Origin: Planctomycetaceae bacterium
GTDB lineage: Bacteria > Planctomycetota > Planctomycetia > Planctomycetales > Planctomycetaceae
Reading direction: 5' to 3'
Assembly: GCA_021732995.1 (NCBI GenBank)
Contig: JAKFWA010000051.1
Location: 124,001 to 188,000, forward strand
DNA: 64,000 bases
The notes under the pieces are model-generated. The model made no database searches. It worked only from the letters and a program-made list of their open reading frames with translations, and was not told where the DNA came from. Positions 44,301-48,288 of the stretch are shown one piece after another. Position 1 is the stretch's first letter, and every line of letters starts with the position of its first letter. The position numbers and the translations under genes are program-made.

Positions 44301-46605
44301 ACTTGCCGAGGTTGCTGATGCCGCCTGCATCTCCCTCCGACGAGTTGCCGCTCACGGAAGTATTCAGCAACTGCATATCGCCGTTGGCGAAAATACCGCC
44401 GCCCTCTGTCTTCGCCGTATTCTGCAGAATCACGCCGTTACTGATACGTACCAGACTCGATGAGTCGTCATAAAGTCCGCCACCCTGATTCGTGGCCGAG
44501 TTGCGCTGCAGACTCAGTCGCTCGGCAGTAAGGGGCGTGGAAGTCGCAATACCACCACCGGAATCGGCCTTGCTATCACTGACAACGACATCCACCAGAC
44601 TCAGGATGCCAAAGTTGAGAATGCCGCCACCGTTCTCGGTCTGGGCATTACCATTGCGAATGCCAAGTCCGCTGAAATTGACGGTCCCGGAGACTTCAAA
44701 GGCGCGGCTGGTGTTGTTCGCGTCCACGATTGTGGCCCCCGACCCGGCGCCCCAGATCTTGGTCCCAAAACCAACGTCCAGGTCGCCGGTTTCCCCAAGA
44801 TTAACTTCAGTGCCGGTACGCGTCAGGGTGTAGATTCCGGCGGGCAGAACGATTGTCCGCGAACCGGAAAAGTTTCCTTCCATCACGGCTGCGCGCAGGG
44901 ACACCTTGCCACCGGCATCCATCGCAATGCCATCGCCGAGGTTCGCGTCTGGTGTATCATCGGTGGTATTCACGAAGAAGACCGGCGCACCCGTGGCGTC
45001 TTCATAGGCACCGACGTCCGGAGCCGTCCCGAGACTGCGAGGCGCACCACGCTGATCGGTGACGGGCTGGGCAACGATTCCAAAGCTGGGTTGCTGGACA
45101 TCAACGCCAAAATCCAGTGCGGGGCTGTCATTGAACAAAGCGTGAGTGCGCGTGAAGCCGCCGTTGTCGGCAAGGACATCCAGGCGAGGATCGAGTGGTT
45201 CTACGCCACTGCCGACCTGGTCGTTGTTCGTTCCGTCAGTAAAGCCCGAAGGGCCATCACCATTGCCAATAACATTATTTCCCAGACTGACAAAGGTGCC
45301 GTCCACATCGGGGCTCGACCCCACATTACCTGCGATGATCGTGTTCTGAACGGTGACGCTGGCAAAGATGGTTGCAGCGCCGCTGCCCGTCGTTGCGGTA
45401 TTATTTGTGATTGTATTGTTGGTTAGAGTGACAGTGTCGTTAGCTGCGTACACACCGCCGCCCAGGCCGCTCACAACCGAGTTGCCAGTGATCGTCGTGT
45501 TGGAAACCGTCACAAATCCGGTTTCGACACCCAGGCCGCCACCACCTGAAGAACTCTGATTATCCGCCAGCAGACTGCGAGTGATCGACAGCGATCCGCC
45601 GTCGTTCATGATACCGCCGCCGATGGGGTTATTGCTGACATTGACAGCCATGTTCTGGAAGATCTCGGTCGTATCAATCTGGACAATACCGCCGACACTG
45701 TCGACGCCATTGCTGATTCCGCCGCCGCCTGCTTCGGCAGTGTTCATGCTGATCTTGCTGGCGGCGACGGACACAAATGTGCCGTTGTTTTTTACGTGGA
45801 TTGCACCGCCGCGCGCGTCAGCCGAGTTATTCGTGAAGACCGTGCTAACAAAGGAATGCGTGCCTTTTGTCGCGAACACTGCACCACCGAAGCCGTCAGC
45901 CTGATTGTTGTCGAACTTGGTGCGGAGGAACTGCGAACTGCCATCCGTAAGCGCGACGGCACCACCGCCGTTGGTTGCCATGCCTTGCTGCATATTACCG
46001 ACAATGTTGACGTCGTCGGTGCGCAGAAAGCCGGCGCTGCGAATGCCGCCACCGAGGCCTGCAGTCACCAAGCCGCCCTGGACGGTGAGACCTCTTAATT
46101 CCAGCTCAGCAGAGGACGAGACATCGAAGACTCGATCCAGCGTGTTGCCATCGATCTTGGTAGAAGCTGGGCCAAGACCCACGATGGTGATGCGAACAGC
46201 AGAATTGAAGACGTCCAAGTCACCGATCAGACCTGCGTCTTCGCCCGCGCCGCTACGCGTCAGCGTGTAGGTTTGGCCTCCCAGGCGAATCTCGAAATTG
46301 CCTTCCGCGGATGCGTTGGCTTCCTGAATCGCGGCGCGCAAGCTGATCTTGCCGCCGGAGTCTTCGGCCTTACCGTCGCCGGGATTCACGTCGACAGTGT
46401 CGTTCGTCGTATTGACGTTGAAGATCACCGGCGGCGTATTGGTGCCACTCATCAACCAGCGGGATTCAAACTGCTCAATGCGTGTTGAGAGCTTGCGATC
46501 CGACGAGGTCTTCGGCAGATCGATCTGGGATGGTTTCATCCCACGCACGCGCGAGCGACTGCGTAACGATCTCTGAAAACCCAACAGCCAAGACGAGAAG
46601 ATCAT
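23362..46605 (-). CDS. giant multidomain surface protein (CSLREA-like, SdrD_B, FG-GAP propellers, Calx-beta)
   Basis: 7,747 codons. A GTG 51 bp further upstream is possible, but the ATG at 46605 gives MIFSSWLLGFQRSL, which aligns with the start of the RTX-esterase at 57408 (MPFRSWLASLVQRL), so I choose it. Residues: 46-52 planctomycete leader motif FESRWLM; 59-1744 three beta-helix modules; 1746-3570 four [SdrD_B + FG-GAP propeller] modules; 3590-4921 ten ~133-residue repeats; 4921-5029 cadherin; 5030-5380 a weak RTX-like strand region; 5385-5422 Gly-Gly-X linker; 5429-6059 beta-rich, including an autotransporter-like ladder; 6064-6174 a fifth SdrD_B; 6176-7308 nine Calx-beta; 7309-7747 a unique tail with a Gln/Asn-rich run and alternating acidic and basic stretches. 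No enzyme motif. Predicted extracellular, calcium-binding, roughly 780 kDa. The uninterrupted frame argues against a pseudogene. Role inferred as adhesion or envelope scaffold. Confidence 0.92.
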   Translation of the reverse strand: MIFSSWLLGFQRSLRSRSRVRGMKPSQIDLPKTSSDRKLSTRIEQFESRWLMSGTNTPPVIFNVNTTNDTVDVNPGDGKAEDSGGKISLRAAIQEANASAEGNFEIRLGGQTYTLTRSGAGEDAGLIGDLDVFNSAVRITIVGLGPASTKIDGNTLDRVFDVSSSAELELRGLTVQGGLVTAGLGGGIRSAGFLRTDDVNIVGNMQQGMATNGGGAVALTDGSSQFLRTKFDNNQADGFGGAVFATKGTHSFVSTVFTNNSADARGGAIHVKNNGTFVSVAASKISMNTAEAGGGGISNGVDSVGGIVQIDTTEIFQNMAVNVSNNPIGGGIMNDGGSLSITRSLLADNQSSSGGGGLGVETGFVTVSNTTITGNSVVSGLGGGVYAANDTVTLTNNTITNNTATTGSGAATIFASVTVQNTIIAGNVGSSPDVDGTFVSLGNNVIGNGDGPSGFTDGTNNDQVGSGVEPLDPRLDVLADNGGFTRTHALFNDSPALDFGVDVQQPSFGIVAQPVTDQRGAPRSLGTAPDVGAYEDATGAPVFFVNTTDDTPDANLGDGIAMDAGGKVSLRAAVMEGNFSGSRTIVLPAGIYTLTRTGTEVNLGETGDLDVGFGTKIWGAGSGATIVDANNTSRAFEVSGTVNFSGLGIRNGNAQTENGGGILNFGILSLVDVVVSDSKADSGGGIATSTPLTAERLSLQRNSATNQGGGLYDDSSSLVRISNGVILQNTAKTEGGGIFANGDMQLLNTSVSGNSSEGDAGGISNLGKLTVMGGVIANNSAGNDAAGIGNDGTLRLVDARIQGNVAVRDAGGIGTTGNVDIVRSIISNNKAGRDAGGLGIVEDQNDVLVNVIASQITDNEATAKGGGIGITGSAQLVVDYSAIDKNKANTGGGIAMLSGSLDVQHSGISQNTATNSGGGVLIAGGSASVNNTTVSQNTAMSSSVGGGFLVDSGTLQLRDSTVVENTAFLGGGVQVHLSGFMEASGTIIADNVQSGGGAGAADIFAVGPTLSRGNNFIGVGAGSFTNGINNDQVGNTSTPLDPQLDPLQNNGGLTRTHRPQPGSPVIDAGNSDFTQPTDQRGATRPNDIFPDIGAFETGFTGYIVNTTDDTVDISPGDGFAADASGKTSLRAAIMEANASAGAQSIVLPAGVYQLTLFGANEDGGTTGDLDIGDNVTITGYGKGVTVIDGHDFDRIFDVKTNTTLVLKGVTIQNGQTSGGGLAGNGGAIRVTNGNLTITESDILNSKAVGDGGAIHASLNSPSQAISIGSTKIEGNSATNGGGIYVSGGKLDLFNKSIVKSNTVTNSGGGIYLFDTESQITDVFVEDNSTDFSGTGGGVFIGGVQSTPLVSTIDRTVIKNNSAGSGGGVTNIGGDVRIQNSHVDSNSAQDLTGGGILNQKVMTVQASSIRQNSASGSGGGGGGISNTGANAELTVLNSEVSSNFSSGLSGGGIYSTAKLTITGSTLAENTAFSGGGLSAVSGLTVITSSTFSSNSASTSGGIVVDSANVSLLNVTVTDNVANSTSGVALTGSGTVTLQNTLVANNGLYADNVDLIGAFTSAGNNLIGNLGAATGFTNGVNGDIVGGTTFRSISAVVTTVPVRVTANAHGYSTGDLVKISGVSGVSINGTFRVEVFDANSFDLYDPVVEDSPVAASGTYGGGGTVTRLVDPKLGPLANNTVPAIAGGMLTPSFSDPVVTRTHRLLPGSPAIDAGSASGAPSTDQRGFSVPRDGNNDSTSVADIGAYEVFHTTVSGTLFDDTNGDGTRQMGEPGLVGERVYVDRNNNGKFDPGEPNALTTFDNPGTAGINEEGSYLIDLVEPAASFVSVVRNTHSRPTTTLLPQLGVTSELQNASSVRAIRPVDIDADGDVELVYVDGGTNELVILTPRPLEDAGGAFYDVLGRAFTGNNPSDVQFGNFNADPFLDYAVTNQTDGTVSIFMGSPGGPIAGSVISVGNSPSSLVTGDFNSDGKKDLAVANTGDDAVVILFGNGSGGFSAPTPAATYDTSDQPIEIVAADFNLDGTIDLATADFGGNQLSIFIGNSNGTFAPRLSIGAAGGPSSLLADDYDRDGDVDLIYGAGALDKVFLASNIAANKFQIVELADADAPDALTVGDIDSDGDTDLLIGSNNSSGVITIVQNSNGGTDVVVNEPSSEEISAITLVDVNGDGSLEVIYASNDDNAVVVQANQVGSQFLLPQTAAPETGIDFGVQAYGTITGFYFYDANNNGFLDSNETGTGEIALFLDSNGNGRQDPYELVTGTSSDDPSTPFINEAGKYTFEDVPAGDYHVVAFLPSNTVVSSNVPLSFDDQIISESGDGLDTVVFDVNGDGHQDVVALVSNMANDGFKVLLGDGNGRFFQDAYVIATASGFARAIRSGDFDFDGDLDLAVSDTSTGVRVFRNDSGTFTLATTISGLAGALSLAVGDLNGDNRADIVLGRFSSDDVQVIFANTGFTFDAPQVIGVSGTIRAVQLADLDGDDDLDVVALDSSMDSQVQVIENLGGGSFGSSILLSLPDQARPGRGALALEDIDQDGNIDVAVALSDNTVVLFSNVGDLEFLLPQVVYTGEAHEIAFHDVDTDRLPVPAFERFPDLIVGNESGEVKVVRGNGGLSFTNVVQTLELGGALRGFAFGDFDEDNRTDIVVTRAFLTATEFVLFNRAGTPPVTLAGGDFATAFPVGYVFTSSVDGVVFNDQNGDGIRQMSEPALQGVTVYADTNVNGIREAFEPSSVSDSNGEFEITGLLPQQEVLIRQELPPNRVASAPVGYQFYSHGLISGPASSQVPVGETLQLADINFDNSLDVIRLTPVSGGAGPNTVSITYHNAVTGNLSSTSVPLTAKGVSIRAADINQDSYVDLVVALEDGSVDVFIGDGPNGLLAPVNLATGLASTSDLAFLDYDDDNDLDILVTSLGTNTIAAIRNDAGTFTPTAPVLTPSGVTGIDRIVTGDFDTDGKDDFAFTAGADNKVHIALQQGGGGFSVQSLTVAGTPKYLVAARMHGAGSSDLVVGSTTTNTLTLLTNDFSGSFSVDGSVTLSASISGLDAEVLTFGSQEQVVASHGSKSFVSVAELDMDGKFAPVKQVATNSAATAVQLRDMNGDFKADIVTSNHLAGTAELYFNATTFITGTLVVFPEEGDLISGLQLGSTSAPGSVAGIVFNDFNGNGAQDIGEPGLANVTVYADLNVDGILNPGEPSFVSDSNGAYLFANVPSGEPVIVRQITPATATQTQPNTPGFAMHEISTSLQEEVIAAGDLNGDGHGDIITSPVGGGSVRVYLKNANGDFDPAVSYTTGSGTEKIVLADLNNDEVLDVITANASSSTITVLLNDGFGVLTPTTSSVPDNPVDLQVGNLDSDQFPDLFVVTSSGASYSVLINNGSGGFSAPNTVSIAGGSGPDSVALGEFDATSGLDAVILSPTGFFRLYGNDGSGNFSSGTSFTVPSGGIQVISRDFNGDGKADVAIASTGIPRLTIQLGDGAGGFTELTSAAPAGVNVDYMVADDFNEDGKVDLLTVDTGNDQVQLLTNDGTGKFTLSVTESVGNAPTQVASFALDQDSERDFVVAVPSANNFTVGLNTRHTYEITLTPGQNLTNILFGNQLPNTAPSISVPGTQMATEDTTLVFSNGNSNAISIFDSDAGNGTLQVTIGVTNGTLTLGTTGGLNFTTGDGTADATMTFTGTLDNINAALQGLQYQPTTNANGTDTLSISVSDLGNSGSGGAMTDSDSVTINVGAVNDGPAINVPATQNVSEDTQVTFSSANSNAITVQDLDAGSNAVQLTVSGTNGVVSLSGVSGLTFITGNGTDNPTMTFTGTLAAINAALNGLIFRPTANFNGTASLSLLLDDQGQSGSGGAQQASNSVSINYSAVNDAPTVNAPATQMVNEDGTLTFSGANNNPIIISDVDAGSNQIQVTLTVTNGLATLGSTAGLSFSTGNGTANATMTFTGTGSSINAALQGLFYRPNLNFNGPASLTIDVNDQGSSGSGGPQTGSGSVAITVVAVNDAPVVNVPAAQSVSEDATLTFSSANSNLVSISDVDAGSNAVEVTLTVTNGTAKLFATTGLSFTVGDGSDDTTMTFTGSVTDINAALNGLSYTATSNFNGSASLSVAVNDQGNSGTGGARNGSGSVTINVNGVNDAPTVMVPGAVGVNEDSVLTFNANNNTSIIITDVDAGGATVQATITATNGVATLSTLTGLTFTTGDGTSDATMTFTGTISDINTALFGLTFTPTANFVGAASLAVSVNDLGNSGTGGQLTGSGSVPITVSAVNDAPVVAVPATQNVSEDGTLTFSTANNNVVSLSDIDAGSNSVEVSVGVLNGTLTLSSTTGITFLFGDGTDDAIMTITGSISDINAALNGLIYKPTANYNGSDTLSVGVFDNGNSGGGGAQSGSGQVTINVAAVNDPPTVMARVIESVFEDGTLTFSSANSNLISITDVDAGSNSVQVTLTVTNGVATLSTLTGLTFTTGDGTSDPTMTFTGTVSDINAALAGMTYRPTMNFNGSAGLTIGVNDQGNSGTGGALTGSASVTINVAAVNDAPVVIVPGTQATNEETSLTFNATNNNVVSIGDLDASGNAVQVTLAVTNGTASLSSTSGLSFTAGDGTADGTMTFTGTVSAINTALNGLVYTPTANFNGAAQLTVDVNDGGNVGFGGPLTGSGAVTINVSAVNDAPLVTVGRANQAVAEDSSLTFTTTNLNVLSISDPDAGSNIVQLTLAVQQGTATLSRTTGLTFTVGDGTADATMTLTGTITDINAALLGTFFTPGADFTGTARVTLTVDDLGNTGSGSGSLTGSGFTDINVTAVNDVPVINSPLSQSVGEDTSLVFNGQNGNAISFTDVDAGQGIVQATIHVTNGLFSLSQTTGLTFSIGDGTDDDRMVFTGELADINAALQGLTYTPIVDFSGSAELGLIIDDQGNTGSGGPLSASRLIPITVNAINDAPVFDPADPTFAIDEGSDVGSVVGTVDATDIDTPPNNLSFAIISGNTGGAFTIDASGTLTVANASALSFDSNPTFTLTVRVTDNSAIMPTPLTVDTTVTVNLNDISSIRNFVVPQAAFIAANGNVTIKRDGEFLRAVNSDNDQDLVTPMLFSEILALDINGRDDFADTLTLDFTGGNPIRSNGSFFGGEQDALDSVVLLNGPATAITHEFTDSGVGSISIDGTKLTLSSVEARTDKLIGQNRTIEAGDSGPIVMSEESVGSTLTKLTIGNDVLNVAQTTGSFTINRADSSSADVKLQGAASVFQSALFVNLDIGKDAVTVNSAGFNSSATIALNLGDGDDHVELAASKTSVSIDAGAGNDSLEILDTGFKAAAIQFTGATSGSTTLTFLDSSTGNVGFVGLELLQSDLDGNTPTANDGSKNVTVSIEFPDTANAVNIGGTNEIVVQQTGGTKLQIGIESSQSQGGTGGTGGTGGVGGVGGTGGTGGVGGGSVGGIGGIGVISVTPAVGSLSLLGGDDADTFTLTSLPLNFSGKLLVDGGAGVDSFSANPPPNVPVTFQEISLTAESVNIGGNISSLGPVTVTGDVKLAAALNLASPSTLITGNFDGNGQTLTVGGLFSITGTSKIAAGSQLQGVSNFGGNADVTSSAFTGPTTFSANVDIRGTTTSMLPLLIPGSLRVFGSLDIAGGVQQLPSSTTLVNGTINSTGGTLLAPDNNVQITSTLQGTGTISGGAFTALPGTRIVPEGKLTLPSSVLAPGSTLQVGVGQLTNGQLNVVGTLDPTGTKLQLVSTLQGNSNTPITIVANDGTDPVGSDRFPAAHIPSGQGTDQGSSVTLAEGTGDGSASVNTDPTGEFSGGSLDVLGPTGVINPFFESSVFIQRGGSSTRSSLSEIATSVSSMNGTTNTSTSTFFIGSLQFTISQTLTPLFNDFGQRSGSLLTQTYSIVNTGSTTETFELLRYLDADLGQVGGIDDGARRILTENGEEFLFVTDNASPNGNTAFVGISAVGGQRPQTNRYEISEYSGLRSKIRSGGTLNDLISQDGNSDGRVDDGAEYDVTAALRNLFSLVAGASDSYTTHTLMGSGQPETSLQTAVGRFENLPEGAGIDLPIFNGQNQQIGTQSYRITYVGGDGNDIELIPASSIRGFVFNDLDSDGVSEQTDTPAAGVIVNLRETETNSLIASTVSDVDGRYAFSGLPAGSYRVEFIAPEGLLFTRFLTGGSTLHDSDANPFTGLTPMLSVGQGITVEAVDAGLVPIEIRVSDALPVPEGATGANSAHEFVVSLNGLASRPVSVDVRAIVGNGNSGLALAALNTDFLAVDGPNGTIRITFQPGQTEQIVRVLAIGDNTGETDEAFQLQLSNASNGSIVRNAGLGVIINDDFAQPTVQVRAGASSVEGNPPQRNTLEFTVELLGGAVNQDVTIVYDTVVPTGGGVTATPDVDYIPITGGTVVIPAGQTSAVVRVGIISDRLFEPSELVGIVLRSATNAVLGANATAVGGIVDDDNPVPTVTIRDGQVLELDDPSLPVLEFPIVLNSPAPEDLLLTYSTLSLTGLGFATPGDDYTPVITGTLLIPRGQSVGVIRIVVTGDQLIESDETFAIEISSVLGSAVIDDPIAIGTIVNDDVARPEVRLRAGSSEFEGRSGRVRPMSYIIEMNGTSDQDVVVFVSTVNINQPGFATAGNPDSPNADYVPFSNRRVVIPAGSVSAEVRVDVIGDELLEPDEMIVLKIDSVSANADLDPARAQATSKIINDDKARPVMTITPGSGTEGNAPRTTVANFVVRLDAVPQSTVTATYRTAAVTGAPNAATPDVDYQSVTNGTVTFAPGQQEAKISIIILGDGDEEPPEDFFVELTGITGGDADLDAFNNIAQGTIFDDESGDVQVSLRSLNNVVEGDAPQRTPAQFVLELSRPSNRDIIVTLETLPPPPPRQGGGGPASGFATPGTDFVETNGRTIVIPAGQTSVTFGVSVIGDNLFESDERMVLGIQQVVADSTIKLGPVTIPSPPANVTVNPQRRQADSIIVDDDSPRPTLQISNGFIVEGDDGDGFDMVFQVTLSGPLPTGTVTIELETATGSGAGLATQDPLDPNRDFFETRRRLFFDPSVTTQEFRVRIIGDDQFEGAEQFFLRLVSAVNADLPVGTVQAVGTIGNDDAPQPTLSINSVNVLEGDVPGQSNLVFTISLDADPEAGGSNSKISVDYTTRDITAVGGTDYTMQMGTLTFLPGERTKTVVVPVIGDIVDELPKELLLELSNSMGAVLDTSAYQGLGRIDNDDSPNVQLRVDSVTKREGNSGSSLFDFTVTRVGRSTSNITVDYATASGTATAGSDFGSKSGVLTFAPNGPATQTVTVEVNGDQTLESEIESFFLTLNNATGATIDPQFAQGTGNILDDDQRVFRSDGDAELLRLAALIQDAINRLGNDPENAELLQLITDLSRQVLQNVGLNSGLVLVTDPVDFLLTDLAGRSTGYTTGAGEVTEAPRSYYSGDGRVELVVIPQAASGVYPLQLSSVGSGEYRSAATLVTDSGAAKTITNAGTLSGEVQLALDFREANPNSTFPQQQNVFATLANNILNNNQLNLNGGVNELTLSNEAAQALAELQANLNDNTLLAEGDTPTGAMLNSLIGSLSGMSQAFDGILPESVSSSLRRFRENLAARQRAEANMPENQGEESTETLLRNLGRALLGAPGVLLDILNSIDQPNGDQPQQQPQQNQNNNGNQNGNQNNNSARTDAVDTTREKKTTARAVPAPHSVALKSGGKTTRSEDDDDGPAWRYGRGKTPTPWDTEVSLHRKAWPWSKPQAAKSQKDAPAEDEAQQEQAEVDAEGSGEAEAG
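24685..28080 (-). repeat. nine tandem Calx-beta domains
   Basis: Nine ~115-135-residue units, each with a VxExG/VxEGD-type start, a V-x-Y-x-T strand, a DYxxxxGxxxxPxGxxxxxVxV middle, a GDxxxExxExxxxxL strand and an end (I/G)xIxxDD that runs straight into the next unit. This is the Calx-beta pattern known from sodium-calcium exchangers and bacterial surface proteins, where acidic inter-domain residues bind calcium. Units are diverged (several insertions, such as the Pro-rich loop in the sixth), so the array is old rather than freshly amplified. Confidence 0.88.
30340..30452 (-). repeat. Gly-Gly-X low-complexity linker
   Basis: About 36 residues of almost pure GGT/GGV/GGI triplets in the second giant protein, encoded by a C-rich stretch on the + strand. 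It separates the RTX-like and beta-rich halves and is the only strongly low-complexity part of the gene outside the C-terminal tail. Likely a flexible hinge; by composition it could expand or contract by slippage. Confidence 0.85.
31835..35835 (-). repeat. ten tandem ~400-bp repeats (~133 residues each)
   Basis: Ten consecutive units follow one template: APxVxVPxxQxVxED, then LTFSxxNxNxIxIxDxDAGSN, then TNGxxxLxxxxGLxFxxGDG, then MTFTGxxxxINAALxGLxYxP, then DxGNSGxGGxxxxxxxVxIxVxAVND. Period is ~400 bp with small indels (the ninth unit has one extra residue near its start). Protein identity between units is high (units 4, 6 and 7 especially), while the DNA has diverged at third positions. The repeat belongs to the Ig/cadherin-like class of bacterial surface proteins; the conserved NAALxGLxY segment gives it a distinct signature. 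Confidence 0.9.
35890..41370 (-). repeat. four copies of [SdrD_B domain + seven-bladed FG-GAP propeller], ~1.4 kb each
   Basis: Copies begin near 41370, 39985, 38570 and 37180, a regular 1.35-1.42-kb period. Each opens with an SdrD_B-type domain (G-x-V-F-x-D-x-N-G-D-G, then DxNxNGxxDxxEP, then an S-x-x-G-x-Y/F strand) and continues with FG-GAP/VCBS blades carrying D-x-D-x-D-G-x-x-D-(L/I/V) calcium loops. I count seven blade motifs per copy (one degenerate in the third), so each copy should close into a seven-bladed propeller, as in integrin alpha chains. A fifth SdrD_B without a propeller sits at ~28085-28415. Confidence 0.85.
41375..46430 (-). repeat. three tandem CSLREA-like / choice-of-anchor-Q-like beta-helix modules
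   Basis: Modules start near 46430, 44985 and 43310. Each begins VNTTxDTxDxxxGDG, then SLRAA(I/V)xExN (the CSLREA-type motif with the Cys replaced), continues as a polymorphic-outer-membrane-protein-like right-handed beta-helix with repeated G-G-G-(I/V)-x-(N/S) turns, and closes with D(P)xLxxLxxNxG, then TRTH, then SPxxDxG, then TDQRG and DxGA(Y/F)E. This is the start-to-end pattern of choice-of-anchor-Q proteins, here strung three in a row. The third module carries an extra inserted domain. Confidence 0.85.
41612..41860 (-). other. FCCH-like domain inserted in the third beta-helix module
   Basis: Compared with modules 1 and 2, module 3 has ~80 extra residues between its GDIVGG and VDPKLGPL segments. 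The insert reads VTANAHGYSTGDLVKISGV, then INGTFRVEVFDANSFDL, the pattern found in many phage tail and baseplate proteins that annotation pipelines label E1-FCCH-like. It is in frame and does not break the downstream TRTH/TDQRG end. The similarity is by eye only. Confidence 0.6.
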
Positions 46606-47235
46606 TCGGGCGATCCCATGCTCAAGGTTTCGAGGCGCACCAGAGGCGCGACTCACGGATCGAGTTCACCTGTTTGCACCGCGCACTACGCGCAAGTCAC
46701 CGCAGGAAAACTCAACACATCCTCTATCTTCGGCAAAATCGGCACGACTTGTCGTGTCGACTTTCGAGTTCCCTCAAGGAACGCACCGACTCTGCCGACT
46801 TCGTCCGAGAACCAGCCCAAGTGCCCGGACGGAATAGAGCGAAACAGGCGACGGAGTCTAATGGCCCGCAAGATTGCTAGAAACCGCTAAATCGGTTCAG
46901 GACCGCGAGTTGTTTCGACGCGGATTTGCATCCAAAGTTCCACTTGAGTCGTCTCGACGGTGTGCTAGAGCAGAACTCCCGACACCGATTCAGTTTCCGC
47001 CCAGTCGCGCAACAATCCTGCCCATTTTCTCCACTTTAATCGAGACGGGCGATTGCGGGAGAATTCGTGGATCGGCCGCAGCCTTCGACTAACCCGCAAA
47101 GTCATCCCAACCGATACCTCGTCTGAGCGTTTCTCCGAACGTGTGGGCAGCTTCGTGCCCTCAGCGAACCCCGGTTCGCGCGCAAACTAGGCACTCCCGG
47201 ATGAACGACACAGCAAAGGGAAGCGGCAACGCGTC
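46606..47235. promoter_or_regulatory. divergent upstream region between the second giant gene and the FliF-like gene
   Basis: 630 bp without a supportable gene; short frames here have no family features. It must hold the promoters of the 23-kb minus-strand gene and the plus-strand FliF-like cluster. The only structure I see is a dyad with 6-bp arms, CACGAC-TT-GTCGTG, at 46743-46756, ~140 bp upstream of the giant gene's start, which could be an operator. No convincing -35/-10 pair was assigned. Confidence 0.35.
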
Positions 47236-48219
47236 ATGTGGCGACAACTGGCTCAGCAGCAGGTCTGGCAGCGGATCGGCCCGGGCATATGCATGCTCAT
47301 GGGAATCGGTGCGCTCTGCGGAGCTTTCTTGTTCGCATGTTGCGACATATGCCCGCCTGTGCATATTCCTGCCAACGCGAGGGATCTGCCGCCGATTGTG
47401 GTGAACACGCCAGCTCACGCTCCACAGGCTCCATCCACGGAGAGCCAGTTTGCCTACCAGCGAGAACTCGAGCAGCATTTAGCCGCAAAAGCTCAAACTC
47501 TGCTGGACCGAGTCTTTGGACCGCAAAAGGCCGTCGTTTGCATCAGTGCTGAGTCGCGTCTGAGGACACTGACTGAGCAGACCGAAGCCTACGTGTCTGA
47601 GAGCCGGGTTCTCTTCGAAGAAGATGTCACCAAGACCAAGACATCGACCGTCCCACGACCGTCCGGAGAGACGACCGGTGCTGCCACGTCGGGGAACGGT
47701 CGTCTGACGCCCCTCGCCGGGGTAGCCGGACCACGTTTGGAAGACACCACTCGGCTGAAGTGGCAGGTACCGAAGATCAACCGCACTTCCGAGCAGCGTT
47801 TCGGGCAGATCGATCATCTGGCCGTGGTCTTGATGTTCGTTGAGGACAAGCCGCCCGAGAATGCTCGCGAGCAACAGACTCTGCAGGTGAACCGCGACGA
47901 AGCCACCAAGCTGGTGAAGCAGGCGGTGGGCTTTCAAGAAGGCCGCGACACGCTGCAGGTGACGATCGGCAACTCACCCGCGTTGAATTCAGATCCCTTT
48001 GCGTCCGAAACCCCGCCTCCACGATCCACCAGCAACGTCGGCCTCGGACTGCTGGCATCACTGGGTGCGTTCCTGTTGATGCTGGCCATCTGGTCGTCGC
48101 AGCCGGAGCCAATCACCGCGCAAGAAGCCGTTACCGTTCAGACAGCTCCCTTGGCCAGCAAAGATGTCGCAGAGCTGAAGAAGCTGGCTGATGCACTCCG
48201 TCCGTGGGTGGAGAGTTAG
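47236..48219 (+). CDS. truncated FliF-like (RBM3 + C-tail) membrane protein
   Basis: 327 residues. A hydrophobic segment (~19-36) is followed after a short Pro-rich linker by a FliF C-terminal-type region: QRELEQHLAAKAQTLLDRVF then GPQKAVVCISAE (75-106), an acidic EAYVSESRVLFEED stretch, a Gly/Thr/Pro-rich collar-like insert (137-175), HLAVVLMFVED (194-204) and KQAVGFQEGRDTLQV (228-242). A second transmembrane helix lies at ~269-286, then a helical tail (308-327) where FliF binds FliG. The RBM1/RBM2 (YscJ-type) domains of normal FliF (~550 residues) are missing. FliF builds the flagellar MS ring; with RBM3 alone this protein could at most form a reduced ring (inference). A FliG-like gene follows after 69 bp. 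The ATG at 47236 is taken because the membrane segment follows it; no strong Shine-Dalgarno at normal spacing. Confidence 0.72.
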   Translation: MWRQLAQQQVWQRIGPGICMLMGIGALCGAFLFACCDICPPVHIPANARDLPPIVVNTPAHAPQAPSTESQFAYQRELEQHLAAKAQTLLDRVFGPQKAVVCISAESRLRTLTEQTEAYVSESRVLFEEDVTKTKTSTVPRPSGETTGAATSGNGRLTPLAGVAGPRLEDTTRLKWQVPKINRTSEQRFGQIDHLAVVLMFVEDKPPENAREQQTLQVNRDEATKLVKQAVGFQEGRDTLQVTIGNSPALNSDPFASETPPPRSTSNVGLGLLASLGAFLLMLAIWSSQPEPITAQEAVTVQTAPLASKDVAELKKLADALRPWVES

Positions 48220-48288
48220 TCGTGCTCATCATCCGATTCATCCGTTAGACCTACTCGACCTCAAGCGGCATCACTGCCGAATCTCGTC

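Noticed and set aside
46606-46656. Start of the second giant gene at GTG 46656
   Set aside because: Gives 17 extra residues without similarity; ATG 46605 aligns with the leader of the RTX-esterase. Neither has a strong ribosome-binding site, so this remains a judgement.
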